16,492 nt of DNA from Minthousia sp045628125. Its GTDB lineage: Bacteria; Bacteroidota; Bacteroidia; Bacteroidales; Bacteroidaceae. The DNA lies in the NCBI GenBank assembly GCA_045628125.1, contig JAZQPA010000038.1, positions 1 through 16,492 of the forward strand, given 5' to 3'. The notes under the pieces are model-generated. The model saw nothing but the letters and a program-made list of their open reading frames with translations, did not search any database and had not been told where the DNA came from. Shown here in pieces: positions 1 through 7,900 of the stretch; within the stretch, counting starts at the first letter, position 1; each line of letters opens with the position of its first letter. The position numbers and the translations under genes were made by a program.

Positions 1-150
1 AATAGATAAAATAACACATTACAAATGATAAGTCTGAATTTCTGGCATACAAATAATTGGGCTGCTGATACCAATCCTAATTCACTGGAAAAACCTAAAT
101 ATCCGTATGAATTGGAAATAGGCTGGATGTCATACACACCATTTAAATAA
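1..150 (+). pseudogene. Broken C-terminal tail of a secreted-type gene, possibly GH16-like
   Basis: An open frame from the ATG at 25 to the TAA at 148-150 gives 41 residues beginning MISLNFWHTNNWAADTNP and ending LEIGWMSYTPFK. It reads like the last strand of a concanavalin-like beta-sandwich: GH16 enzymes often end in a DWVRVY-type strand, which resembles EIGWMSY here. The frame is closed upstream by TAA at 7-9. The neighbouring frame reads IDKITHYK up to TGA at 26-28, and adding one A to the AAA at 23-25 would join the two into one continuous tail. This suggests a gene entering from the left that carries a one-base deletion, or a sequencing error. A true 41-residue protein is possible but less likely. 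The family assignment is a guess from a short stretch. Confidence 0.35.
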
Positions 151-166
151 TTTCTACAGTTTTTTT

Positions 167-205
167 AAAAAAGAATTACCCCCTCTGGAAAACCGGAGGG
201 GGTAA
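167..205 (-). terminator. Intrinsic terminator of the CE1 esterase gene
   Basis: Bases 176-188 pair with 193-205 in a 13-bp stem with one T-G wobble, closed by an AAAA loop at 189-192. Read on the minus strand, the stem is followed by TTCTTTTTT (complement of 167-175), the expected U-tract. The hairpin begins 6 bp past the esterase stop codon. On the plus strand no T-run follows, so it should not stop the gene that ends at 150. Confidence 0.9.
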
Positions 206-210
206 ACTTA

Positions 211-1368
211 TCAGAACAGTTGCTTTGCTAATTCATAGAAACCTCTTCTCCAAGTCAGCCATTCATGTGCGGTGCCCTCAGAAATGTAGGTCTGAATATT
301 AATACCTTTGTCCTGTAGCACTTTAGCACTCTCACCGAATCGTGCTTCTTCCGAGCCCCAGCTCACATGAAACAATTTAATCTGCTTGTTGAACTTAGCC
401 GCATCGGCCAAAACACCATCTCCCACTGTATTGATATTTTCAGGAGTGATACCGAAAAGTCCACTTAAGGTGCCAATATAGGCAAACTTGTCCATGTTAG
501 GGAAAACGGTTGATGTAGTCTGACCACCTCCTCTTGAAAGACCTGCCATGGCGCGATGGTCACGGTCTGTATAGGTTCGGAAATTGGCATCAATGAAAGG
601 AATCAACTCCTTGACAAATACATCAGTAACCTTAGCATCGCCATAGCTTCGGGTATCAGGAGTAAGCTGAAGATCACCACTCATAATAACCACAATCATT
701 TCCTTTGCCTCCTTGGCAGCAATCATATTGTCGAGGATGAAATCCACATGACCCTGATTTACCCAACCACTTTCGTCCTCACCACTTCCGTGAAGCAGAT
801 ACAGAACAGGATATTTCTTCTTTACATTCTTTTCATAACTTGCTGGCACATATACATTAATATGACGATGGCGCTTGTTGATTTCTGAATAGTAGTTCAT
901 CGAACGGATCTGGCCATGAGGAATATCCTTATTGAAACGGTAGTAATCACCCTCTTTTCCTTCTGGAACCTCAATAGCACTAGCAGTGGTGCCATAACCA
1001 TAGAAAGCCTTGGTGCTTGGGTCCACCATTCGTGCTCCATCCACATTAACGAAATAATAATGGAATCCAACAGGCAGCGGACTGGTTTCGATAGTCCAAA
1101 TGCCATCAATGTCCTTAACGCCTTTAAAAGTATCATTTCCAACGGTTACTGAAACCGAATGAGCCAATGGCAAATCATACTTAAAATATGCTTTGCGGGT
1201 GCTGGCATTCACGCGAGGATACTCACCTTGGCGCAAAGAGTTCAGTTCAGAAGGTTTGGTTCCTACCTCATAGGTAGTCATTTTGGGATTCTGTGCATTG
1301 GCTTGCTGAGCCATTGCTGATGCCGAAACAAGTAATGCTGCGGCCATCAAATAGAGTCTGTGCTTCAT
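211..1368 (-). CDS. Secreted CE1-family esterase with N-terminal CBM48-like domain (feruloyl esterase type)
   Basis: This 385-residue protein is probably an exported esterase that removes feruloyl or acetyl groups from plant polysaccharides. Residues 1-20 form a signal peptide ending SAMA before Gln. Residues about 35-140 look like an immunoglobulin-like CBM48/E-set domain, and about 155-385 form an alpha/beta hydrolase of the esterase D/CE1 type. The oxyanion loop is LLHGSGED (191-198). The nucleophile is Ser278 in GLSRGG, and the histidine is His368 in TAHEW. The acid residue is probably in GSEEARF (338-344). This architecture matches Bacteroidota feruloyl esterases of the Fae1A type. The gene is divergent from a GH127 arabinofuranosidase, which fits work on arabinose side chains. 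The fold and secretion are secure; the exact acyl group removed is inferred. Confidence 0.9.
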   Translation of the reverse strand: MKHRLYLMAAALLVSASAMAQQANAQNPKMTTYEVGTKPSELNSLRQGEYPRVNASTRKAYFKYDLPLAHSVSVTVGNDTFKGVKDIDGIWTIETSPLPVGFHYYFVNVDGARMVDPSTKAFYGYGTTASAIEVPEGKEGDYYRFNKDIPHGQIRSMNYYSEINKRHRHINVYVPASYEKNVKKKYPVLYLLHGSGEDESGWVNQGHVDFILDNMIAAKEAKEMIVVIMSGDLQLTPDTRSYGDAKVTDVFVKELIPFIDANFRTYTDRDHRAMAGLSRGGGQTTSTVFPNMDKFAYIGTLSGLFGITPENINTVGDGVLADAAKFNKQIKLFHVSWGSEEARFGESAKVLQDKGINIQTYISEGTAHEWLTWRRGFYELAKQLF

Positions 1369-1419
1369 ATTCTGTTAGTTTAGGGGTAAATGTAAGGCTA
1401 AAATAGCCCATTGTCATCG

Positions 1420-1427
1420 CAAATATA
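1420..1427 (-). promoter_or_regulatory. Promoter -7 box of the esterase gene
   Basis: CAAATATA on the plus strand is TATATTTG on the minus strand, an exact match to the Bacteroidota TAnnTTTG element. It lies 52 bp upstream of the esterase ATG. No TTTG sits at the usual -33 distance; a weaker TTTA does (plus-strand 1445-1448). Confidence 0.65.
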
Positions 1428-1432
1428 GCAAT

Positions 1433-1452
1433 ATTATTTCTGAGTAAATAAT
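1433..1452. promoter_or_regulatory. Candidate operator: perfect 7-bp inverted repeat between divergent promoters
   Basis: ATTATTT (1433-1439) and AAATAAT (1446-1452) form a perfect inverted repeat with a 6-bp spacer. It lies between the two divergent -7 boxes and covers the -33 region of the esterase promoter. Its position suits a regulator controlling the esterase, GH127 or both. The region is AT-rich, so chance is a real alternative. Confidence 0.3.
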
Positions 1453-1478
1453 CTTTCTGCAACATAAAAGCGTATTCC

Positions 1479-1510
1479 TTTGTATAATTAGAAATGAAAC
1501 ACTAAATTTG
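1479..1510 (+). promoter_or_regulatory. Full Bacteroidota promoter of the GH127-MFS unit
   Basis: TTTG at 1479-1482 and TAAATTTG at 1503-1510 are separated by 20 bp, matching both the -33 and -7 elements of the Bacteroidota primary sigma factor. Transcription should start near 1517, leaving a leader of about 20 nt before the ATG at 1537. Confidence 0.8.
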
Positions 1511-1536
1511 CCAAGAATTGTCAAGCACGTCATACT

Positions 1537-3528
1537 ATGAAACCTATTTTTATCTCATTCCTATCGCTATTCATGGCCGCAACAGCCAGTGCTCAGAGTG
1601 TCAATGCCGGTTATCCTATTACCCCGGTACCATTCACCAGTGTCAAGGTGGCTGATGGTTTTTGGGGTCAGCGCCTGAAGTCCAGTCGTGAAGTAACCGT
1701 TCCATTGGCTTTCAGTAAGTGCGAAGAGACTGGACGTTACGAGAATTTCATAAAGGCAGCTCATCCCAGTGATTCTTATGTGGTTGAAGGATACTCATTT
1801 GACGATACCGATGTATATAAAACCATTGAGGGTGCCAGCTATCTGATGCAGACTTATCCCGATCCTAAGATGGACCGTTATATCGATAGTGTGCTGGTGA
1901 TTGTTGCTGGTGGCCAGGAAAAGGATGGTTACCTGAATACCGCACGAACCATGAATCCCAAGCATCCTCACGAATGGGTAGGTGCAAACCGTTGGGACGA
2001 GGTAGAGGAACTGAGTCATGAGTTCTACAATCTGGGCCACATGCTTGAGGCTGCTGTAGCTCATTATCAGACTACCGGAAAACGCAACTTCCTGGATATT
2101 GCCATCCGTTATGCCGATTGCGTGTGCCGTGAAATCGGTCCTAATCCGGGTCAGCGCATCAAGGTTCCCGGTCATCAGATTGCCGAAATGGGACTGTGTA
2201 AACTTTATTTGGCTACAGGTGACCGAAAGTATCTTGATCAGGCTAAGTTTTTCCTGGATTACCGCGGAAAAACCTCTCATCGCGAATGGTATAACCAAAG
2301 CCGTAAGCCTGTAACTGAGGAGTTTGAGGCTATCGGACATGCTGTACGTGCTACTTATATGTATGCCGGAATGGCTGATGTGGCTTGTCTTACCGGTGAC
2401 AAATCGTATGTGGCCGCCATTGATAGCATTTGGGAGAATATTGTCAGCAAGAAACTGTATATTACTGGTGGTATCGGTGCCCGTCACGATGGTGAAGCGT
2501 TTGGTGACAACTACGAATTGCCTAATGCTTCGGCTTATAACGAGACTTGTGCAGCCATCGGTAACGTGTACGTAAACTATCGTCTGTTCCTGCTTCATGG
2601 CGATGCCAAATATTACGATGTTTTGGAACGTACCTTATATAATGGTCTGATTTCGGGAGTGAGCATGGATGGCGGAACCTTCTTCTACCCTAACCCACTT
2701 CAGGTCTCTACCGATGGATATGAGCGAAAGGCATGGTTTGGTTGCGCATGTTGTCCTTCCAATATCAGCCGATTCATCCCTTCACTGCCAGGATATATCT
2801 ATGCCACACGTGATGAACAGTTGTATGTCAACTTGTTCACTGCCAATACGGCAGAGGTGAATGTGAATGGTAAGAAGGTGACTTTGAAACAGGAAACTGC
2901 CTATCCATGGAATGGAGATATCCGCATGACCGTTGAGAAAGGCGGTGGCGATTTTACCATGAATATCCGCATTCCTGGATGGTGCCGCGGTTCTGTGGTT
3001 CCAAGTGATTTGTATCGTTATGCCGATAATGTTCAGTTGGGCTATAAGGTTCTGGTTAATGGCGAAGAGGTGAAAGGTGCCTTGCAGAAAGGCTATATGA
3101 CCGTAAACCGTAAATGGAAGAAGGGCGATACCGTTCAGATTCATTTTGATATGCAGCCCCGAATGGTTAAGGCCAATGCCAATGTAAAGGACGATCAGGG
3201 ACGTTTCAGTGTGGAATGCGGACCGTTAGTTTATTGTGCAGAATGGGCTGACAATACTCCTTCGGGTTCTTCTCCATACGACGTCAACAAACTGATGTTC
3301 AACGAGAAATCACCTTTGAAATGTGAATGGAACGGTAATCTGCTGAATGGTGTGAATGTCATTACTACTCAGGCTCAGTATCTTAAGACTGATGCTAATG
3401 GATATCTTACCACTTCCATGATGCCTGTAAAGCTGATTCCATATTATGCATACGCACATCGGGGCAAAGGTTCCATGACCGTATGGTTGCCAAACGCTCC
3501 TGAATTTAGTGGATTCCTAGAAAAATAA
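1537..3528 (+). CDS. Secreted GH127 beta-L-arabinofuranosidase (DUF1680 family)
   Basis: This 663-residue exported glycosidase probably releases L-arabinofuranose from beta-linked arabinosides, as characterised GH127 enzymes do on extensin- or pectin-type glycans. A signal peptide spans residues 1-19 (ATASA before Gln20). An (alpha/alpha)6 barrel fills about 30-425, with beta-sandwich domains to the end. Catalytic-site residues of Bifidobacterium HypBA1 (Glu322, Glu338, Cys340, Cys417, Cys418) align by motif to Glu320 in HDGEAFG, Glu336 and Cys338 in YNETCA, and Cys405 and Cys406 in FGCACCPSN. The expected zinc-held cysteine nucleophile is therefore present. A strong promoter lies directly upstream. 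An MFS transporter gene follows after 6 bp, so the two are probably co-transcribed. The family call is firm; related GH families 142 and 146 share parts of this fold, so the substrate is inferred. Confidence 0.93.
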   Translation: MKPIFISFLSLFMAATASAQSVNAGYPITPVPFTSVKVADGFWGQRLKSSREVTVPLAFSKCEETGRYENFIKAAHPSDSYVVEGYSFDDTDVYKTIEGASYLMQTYPDPKMDRYIDSVLVIVAGGQEKDGYLNTARTMNPKHPHEWVGANRWDEVEELSHEFYNLGHMLEAAVAHYQTTGKRNFLDIAIRYADCVCREIGPNPGQRIKVPGHQIAEMGLCKLYLATGDRKYLDQAKFFLDYRGKTSHREWYNQSRKPVTEEFEAIGHAVRATYMYAGMADVACLTGDKSYVAAIDSIWENIVSKKLYITGGIGARHDGEAFGDNYELPNASAYNETCAAIGNVYVNYRLFLLHGDAKYYDVLERTLYNGLISGVSMDGGTFFYPNPLQVSTDGYERKAWFGCACCPSNISRFIPSLPGYIYATRDEQLYVNLFTANTAEVNVNGKKVTLKQETAYPWNGDIRMTVEKGGGDFTMNIRIPGWCRGSVVPSDLYRYADNVQLGYKVLVNGEEVKGALQKGYMTVNRKWKKGDTVQIHFDMQPRMVKANANVKDDQGRFSVECGPLVYCAEWADNTPSGSSPYDVNKLMFNEKSPLKCEWNGNLLNGVNVITTQAQYLKTDANGYLTTSMMPVKLIPYYAYAHRGKGSMTVWLPNAPEFSGFLEK

Positions 3529-3534
3529 AAAGGC

Positions 3535-4899
3535 ATGGATTCACATGAGCATGGTGACGGGCTTCCAATGCCCCAACGGGTGTTCTCCATAATAACGGTG
3601 TCAATGGGTGTGACACTGGCTGTTATGGATACAACCATTGTCAATGTGGCATTACCAACGATGGCAAAGGCGCTGGAACTGACCAATTCGGACAGTATCT
3701 GGATTGTGAATAGCTATCAGGTTGCCATCATCATGTTCCTTCTGTCTATGTCTACTGCAGGGGAGATCTATTCCTATAAGCGTGTATATCAATGTGGGAT
3801 GGCTCTCTTTACCCTATCTTCTTTGGTTTGCGGAATGGCTTCAGACTTATCCATGCTGGTAATAGGACGTATCTTTCAGGGAATAGGCGCATCTGCTATG
3901 ATGGCCATTAATATGACCCTTTTGAGATTATCCTATCCCAAACGATATCTGGGTAAGGGTATAGGTCTCAATGCTACACTCGTTGCCTTGGCAATGGTTA
4001 TCGGACCTACACTTGCAGCTTTAATCCTGGCTGTCAGCAACTGGCGATGGCTTTTCTTCATTAATATTCCGCTTGGTGTTGCTGGCCTTTTTCTGGGTTG
4101 GAGGTCACTTCCGCAAAACAAGGTTCATCTTTCCGATCGAATATTCCCTTACCGTGATGCGATGATGAATGCTCTTTTCTTTGGAACATTCATTCTGGCT
4201 TTGGAGGGAATTTCACATGGATTCAGTGTTTCTTTAGTAAGCACTTTTGCCATAGTATCCGTTATCACGGGATTCTTCTATATTCGTAGACAACTGTCTC
4301 TACCCTATCCGCTGTTGCCAATCGACCTGCTGAAAATCAGATTATTCAGCGTATCTGTGGTAACCAGTATTGCATCCTTCACGGCCCAGATGCTGGCAAT
4401 GGTTGCTCTGCCTTTCTATTTCCAGCATATACTGATGCTTTCTGAAACGGAGACGGGAGTTCTATTTGCCGCATGGCCGGCAACCATCATGTTCTCAGCG
4501 CCACTGGCTGGTTCTCTGATAGGAAAAGTACATGCCGGAATATTAGGTGGCATTGGCCTTTTGTGCATGTCAATGGGACTTTTTGCGCTCTTCCTCTTAC
4601 CGACAGAACCTACCCATGTGGATATAATCTGGCGCCTTATGCTGTGCGGATTCGGATTTGGTTTGTTCCAGTCTCCAAACAACAACATCCTCATAACCTC
4701 AGCGCCTCATTCCCGCAGTGGTAGTGCCAGCGGCATGCTGGCAATGGCACGTCTTAACGGACAAACTCTGGGCGCAACCCTTGTCGCATTGTTCTTCATA
4801 CTGGTAGGCGATACCGGGTCGCAATTATCTCTTTTGGTAGCATCAGCCGTTGCTTTTCTGGCTTGCCTTTTGAGTCTTCTGCGTCTGAGAATTAAATAA
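3535..4899 (+). CDS. DHA2-type MFS transporter (EmrB/QacA subfamily)
   Basis: This 454-residue inner-membrane protein has about 12-14 predicted hydrophobic segments and belongs to the proton-driven drug:H+ antiporter-2 group of the major facilitator superfamily. Signature stretches are LAVMDTTIVNVALPT (28-42), GRIFQGIGAS (111-120), the motif-C-like IGPTLAALI (156-164) and NWRWLFFINIPLG (169-181). The start is only 6 bp after the GH127 stop, with AAAAGG just before it; a second in-frame ATG at 3568 would remove the polar N-terminus and is possible. It has no promoter box of its own, so it should be transcribed with GH127. DHA2 members usually export drugs or metabolites, so its place behind an arabinosidase is odd, and the substrate cannot be named from sequence. 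It ends 2 bp from the oppositely oriented M28 gene. Confidence 0.9.
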   Translation: MDSHEHGDGLPMPQRVFSIITVSMGVTLAVMDTTIVNVALPTMAKALELTNSDSIWIVNSYQVAIIMFLLSMSTAGEIYSYKRVYQCGMALFTLSSLVCGMASDLSMLVIGRIFQGIGASAMMAINMTLLRLSYPKRYLGKGIGLNATLVALAMVIGPTLAALILAVSNWRWLFFINIPLGVAGLFLGWRSLPQNKVHLSDRIFPYRDAMMNALFFGTFILALEGISHGFSVSLVSTFAIVSVITGFFYIRRQLSLPYPLLPIDLLKIRLFSVSVVTSIASFTAQMLAMVALPFYFQHILMLSETETGVLFAAWPATIMFSAPLAGSLIGKVHAGILGGIGLLCMSMGLFALFLLPTEPTHVDIIWRLMLCGFGFGLFQSPNNNILITSAPHSRSGSASGMLAMARLNGQTLGATLVALFFILVGDTGSQLSLLVASAVAFLACLLSLLRLRIK

Positions 4900-4901
4900 G
4901 T

Positions 4902-6221
4902 TTATCTGCAGATTGCAGGAAGGCTGGCGTGTCCACCTGCTGAAACCGATCTTACGGCAAAGAAGAAATTGTCTTTGCTGATAGGTAATTTCACAGATTG
5001 TCTTTCCTCTCCGTTCAAATGGCAGGTCTGATAAACCTTCCAGGTAGATTGGTCCGTTTCCCGATACAGAATTTCATAAGAAACTGATTTGTCCACCTTT
5101 CCATCGTCCGTCTTGACAGGTTCCCATGCCAGGATGGTATAGTTGCTTAAGGCATTGGCATTAGCTATTGCGGCCTTTTCGGGTTTTGCCGGTGCCTGAG
5201 CCAGATTCATGATGGCAGCCATGTTTACGCGGGTATTGCGTGCCACATAAGTGAAATTCACACCAGATGGAACATCACCGTATTTGATGCCATCTTCCTC
5301 ACGTACCACCTGATGTGTACGGTCATAGTTCTCGTAATATTCAGTCATGCGTACAGCAGGAAATCCCTGTTGCAGGAATGGTGTATGATCTCCGCCTCTA
5401 CGATAGCGGTCATTTCTGTAAATCAGCTTCACCTCATGACCAGGAACGTACATCTCTCCCATTTCCTTAACATAACGTGCCAACTGTCGGGCATCGCTGT
5501 CCTCGCCTTCGCGGCTTTCAGAGAATACACGAACCATGCAATCGGTAGAGAGACCCGTTTCACTGGCTACACTGTTTCCAATCATATCGTTGTTGATTAC
5601 AGCCAGCAGTGGCCAGTTCTCCTTTTTGGCTTTTTCAGCCATGGCTTTTGCTCCATAAAGACCATGCTCCTCACCGGAAACAAAGATACATCTGACTGTC
5701 TGTTTGAGACTTACCTTGGAGAGTATACGTACTGTTTCCAGCAGACAGGCCATGCCGCTTCCGTCATCATTGGCACCCGGAGCGTATGTCCGTCCGTCAG
5801 AATTGTCGTTTACTCGGGTATCCATGTGCGCCATGAGAATCATTTCACCCTTTCCCTCAGTACCTGGAAGGGTAACCATCACGTTAGGTAAGTTTACTAT
5901 TCTGCCCAGGCTGGTCTTTTCACCGCCGGCATCATAGCGTACTATCTCAACAATGGGTTTTGGTCTTCCCTGCGACTTGTTTGCCCATTGCTCACAGCGC
6001 TTCTGGAGGTATTTGGTAGCTGCACCAATACCCTTATTTTCATCGGTTTGTGTACTCAGATTATGTCGTGTATGGAATCCTATCAGATCCTGAATGTAAC
6101 TCTCTATACTATCGGTGCTTACTTCATGGAGTGCCTTCGAAATCTCTGCATCCATTACTCTTACCTGTGCCTTCATACCCATAAATCCCAGCATGAGGGC
6201 CAATGCGAATAAATATTTCAT
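4902..6221 (-). CDS. Secreted M28 zinc aminopeptidase with C-terminal FnIII-like domain
   Basis: This is a 439-residue exported peptidase that should trim amino acids from peptide N-termini. The start at 6221 gives MKYLFALALMLGFMGMKA, a signal peptide followed by Gln. A longer reading from 6248 would begin inside the promoter box and adds a polar extension. Numbered from that longer form (subtract 9), the two-zinc site is His141 (HMDTR), Asp161 (ANDDGSG), Glu193/Glu194 (SGEEHG), Asp221 (NNDMIGN) and His311 (THQ), so all M28 ligands and the catalytic Glu are present. Residues about 355-448 resemble a fibronectin type III domain with the SKDNFFFAVRS edge common in Bacteroidota M28 proteins. It is divergent from an S10 peptidase. 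The specific amino-acid preference is unknown. Confidence 0.92.
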   Translation of the reverse strand: MKYLFALALMLGFMGMKAQVRVMDAEISKALHEVSTDSIESYIQDLIGFHTRHNLSTQTDENKGIGAATKYLQKRCEQWANKSQGRPKPIVEIVRYDAGGEKTSLGRIVNLPNVMVTLPGTEGKGEMILMAHMDTRVNDNSDGRTYAPGANDDGSGMACLLETVRILSKVSLKQTVRCIFVSGEEHGLYGAKAMAEKAKKENWPLLAVINNDMIGNSVASETGLSTDCMVRVFSESREGEDSDARQLARYVKEMGEMYVPGHEVKLIYRNDRYRRGGDHTPFLQQGFPAVRMTEYYENYDRTHQVVREEDGIKYGDVPSGVNFTYVARNTRVNMAAIMNLAQAPAKPEKAAIANANALSNYTILAWEPVKTDDGKVDKSVSYEILYRETDQSTWKVYQTCHLNGEERQSVKLPISKDNFFFAVRSVSAGGHASLPAICR

Positions 6222-6247
6222 AGTCGTCTGTTTTTCGATTTCCGTCA

Positions 6248-6255
6248 CAAAGATA
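6248..6255 (-). promoter_or_regulatory. Promoter -7 box of the M28 peptidase gene
   Basis: CAAAGATA on the plus strand reads TATCTTTG on the minus strand, an exact TAnnTTTG match, 26 bp upstream of the ATG at 6221. No clear -33 TTTG is seen at standard distance. Its position rules against the longer 6248 start. Confidence 0.65.
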
Positions 6256-6312
6256 TACTATTTTGGGGAATTATATTGACATCAAAAATAGAAAAGTATG
6301 AAAGAATTTGAT

Positions 6313-6320
6313 TAACTTTG
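6313..6320 (+). promoter_or_regulatory. Promoter -7 box of the S10 peptidase gene
   Basis: TAACTTTG is an exact TAnnTTTG match followed by CA, as is common in this phylum. Transcription would begin near 6328, giving a leader of about 44 nt before the ATG at 6372. No TTTG is present at the -33 spacing; the upstream stretch is A-rich instead. Confidence 0.65.
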
Positions 6321-6371
6321 CAGTTTTAGATAAAATAGAGTAATTTACCTAATTAATATAGACAGTAAGAG

Positions 6372-7844
6372 ATGAGAAAATTGTTTTTACAGTTGATGCT
6401 GTTGCTTTGTTGCGGCATCATGGCGCAGGCTCAGGAGCGTATCAATCCTGACACTACTGTGGTGACTCACCACACCACAACCATTAAGGGACAGACATTT
6501 AATTACACCGCTACAGTAGGTTTCCAGCCTGTTTGGAACAAGGAAGGCAAGATTGTGGCAGGAGTAAACTACACTTATTACGAGCGTGAGGGTATTAAGG
6601 ATAAGACCCACCGTCCTATTATGATTTCGTTCAACGGTGGCCCTGGTTCTGCAGCAGTATGGATGGAAATCGGTTATACCGGTCCTGTATTGCTGAACAT
6701 GGACGAGGAAGGTAATCCTGTACAGCCATTCGGTATCAGCAAGAATCCATATTCCATTTTGGATGTTGCCGATATTTGCTATGTAAATCCTGTAACCACC
6801 GGTTATTCCCGTGCTATGCCAGGTGAAGATACCAAGCAGTTCTATGGTATTAACGAGGATATCGCATACTTATCGGATTGGATTACTACTTTTGTCACCC
6901 GTCAGAACCGTTGGCTTTCTCCAAAATACCTGATTGGTGAGAGTTATGGTACTCCTCGAGTTTCCGGTTTGTCATATGCTTTGCAGGATGGCCACTCCAT
7001 GTATCTCAATGGTGTGATTCTGGTCTCTCCTACCGAGCTGGGTATCAAGCGTGACGGTCCTGTAAAGGAAGCATTGACCTTGCCATATATGTGTGCTACT
7101 GCATGGTATCACAAGGCTTTGGCCACTGACTTGCAGACTAAGGATCTGAATGACATTCTGCCAGAGGTGGAGGAGTTTACCGTAAATGAGTACATCCCTG
7201 CCTTGTCATGGGGCGGTCATTTGAGTGCAGAGAAACGTCAGGCTATTGCTGAGAAGGTTTCTCATTACAGCGGTATCAGTGTGAAGGATATCCTGCAGCA
7301 TAATCTGACCATTACCACACGTCACTATTGGAAAGAGCTGTTGCGCGATCGCGACTTTACCATCGGTCGTCTGGACAGCCGTTACCGTGGCCGTGACGTT
7401 AAGACTGGTGGTGAGACTGGCGAATACGATGCTGAAATGGTATCATGGAATCATTCCTTTACCCCAGCTTACAATTGGTATGTACGTAACGAATTGAATT
7501 TCAAGACTGATGTGGAGTATCATATGCTGGCCAGTGTATATCCATGGAACCGTCAGAATGAGCATACAGGTACCGATTTGATGCAGTCTGTACGTGAGAA
7601 TCCACATCTGAAGGTACTTCTGCAGAGCGGTTATTATGATGGTGCTTGCGATTATTTCAATGCCAAATATAATTTCTGGCAGATGGATAAGGGAGGTAAG
7701 TTCCAGGATCGTTTCACCATTAAGGGTTACCGTTGCGGTCATATGATGTATGTCCGTCATGAGGATATGAAGCAGGCCAATGAAGACATCCGTGAATTCA
7801 TCAAGGCTTCTATTCCTGCAGATGGTCATCCAGCAGCATATTAA
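6372..7844 (+). CDS. Secreted S10 family serine carboxypeptidase-like protein
   Basis: This 490-residue exported alpha/beta hydrolase belongs to the serine carboxypeptidase family, which removes C-terminal residues from peptides. The signal peptide is residues 1-20 (CGIMAQA before Gln21). The catalytic triad can be read directly: Ser191 in GESYGTPR, Asp423 in SGYYDGACD, and His457 in RCGHMMY. The oxyanion and substrate loop SFNGGPGSAAVW (86-97) is the family hallmark. Length matches bacterial members without the maturation seen in eukaryotic ones. Codon choice is strongly biased (AAG, GGT, CTG), suggesting good expression. It has its own promoter box, is divergent from an M28 aminopeptidase, and is followed by a terminator-like hairpin and then GH76. 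Family and activity type are secure; the natural substrate is not. Confidence 0.92.
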   Translation: MRKLFLQLMLLLCCGIMAQAQERINPDTTVVTHHTTTIKGQTFNYTATVGFQPVWNKEGKIVAGVNYTYYEREGIKDKTHRPIMISFNGGPGSAAVWMEIGYTGPVLLNMDEEGNPVQPFGISKNPYSILDVADICYVNPVTTGYSRAMPGEDTKQFYGINEDIAYLSDWITTFVTRQNRWLSPKYLIGESYGTPRVSGLSYALQDGHSMYLNGVILVSPTELGIKRDGPVKEALTLPYMCATAWYHKALATDLQTKDLNDILPEVEEFTVNEYIPALSWGGHLSAEKRQAIAEKVSHYSGISVKDILQHNLTITTRHYWKELLRDRDFTIGRLDSRYRGRDVKTGGETGEYDAEMVSWNHSFTPAYNWYVRNELNFKTDVEYHMLASVYPWNRQNEHTGTDLMQSVRENPHLKVLLQSGYYDGACDYFNAKYNFWQMDKGGKFQDRFTIKGYRCGHMMYVRHEDMKQANEDIREFIKASIPADGHPAAY

Positions 7845-7852
7845 TCATCTAT

Positions 7853-7886
7853 GGAGTTGAAGGCCTGTGCTTTCAACTCCTTTTTT
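7853..7886 (+). terminator. Terminator-like hairpin between S10 and GH76, possible attenuator
   Basis: GGAGTTGAA (7853-7861) pairs perfectly with TTCAACTCC (7872-7880), with possible extension by a G-T and a G-C pair, followed at once by six T at 7881-7886. It starts 8 bp after the S10 stop and ends 14 bp before the GH76 ATG. No promoter box follows, so GH76 expression seems to depend on readthrough. Confidence 0.85.
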
Positions 7887-7900
7887 ATATCCAAGACACA

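Noticed and set aside
1795..2598. Long open frame (267 codons) on the minus strand
   Set aside because: It lies wholly antisense to GH127, whose catalytic motifs are intact. The translation has no recognisable motif, signal peptide or promoter.
5313..5891. 192-codon frame on the plus strand
   Set aside because: It is antisense to the M28 gene across its zinc-ligand region; the composition is that of a shadow frame.
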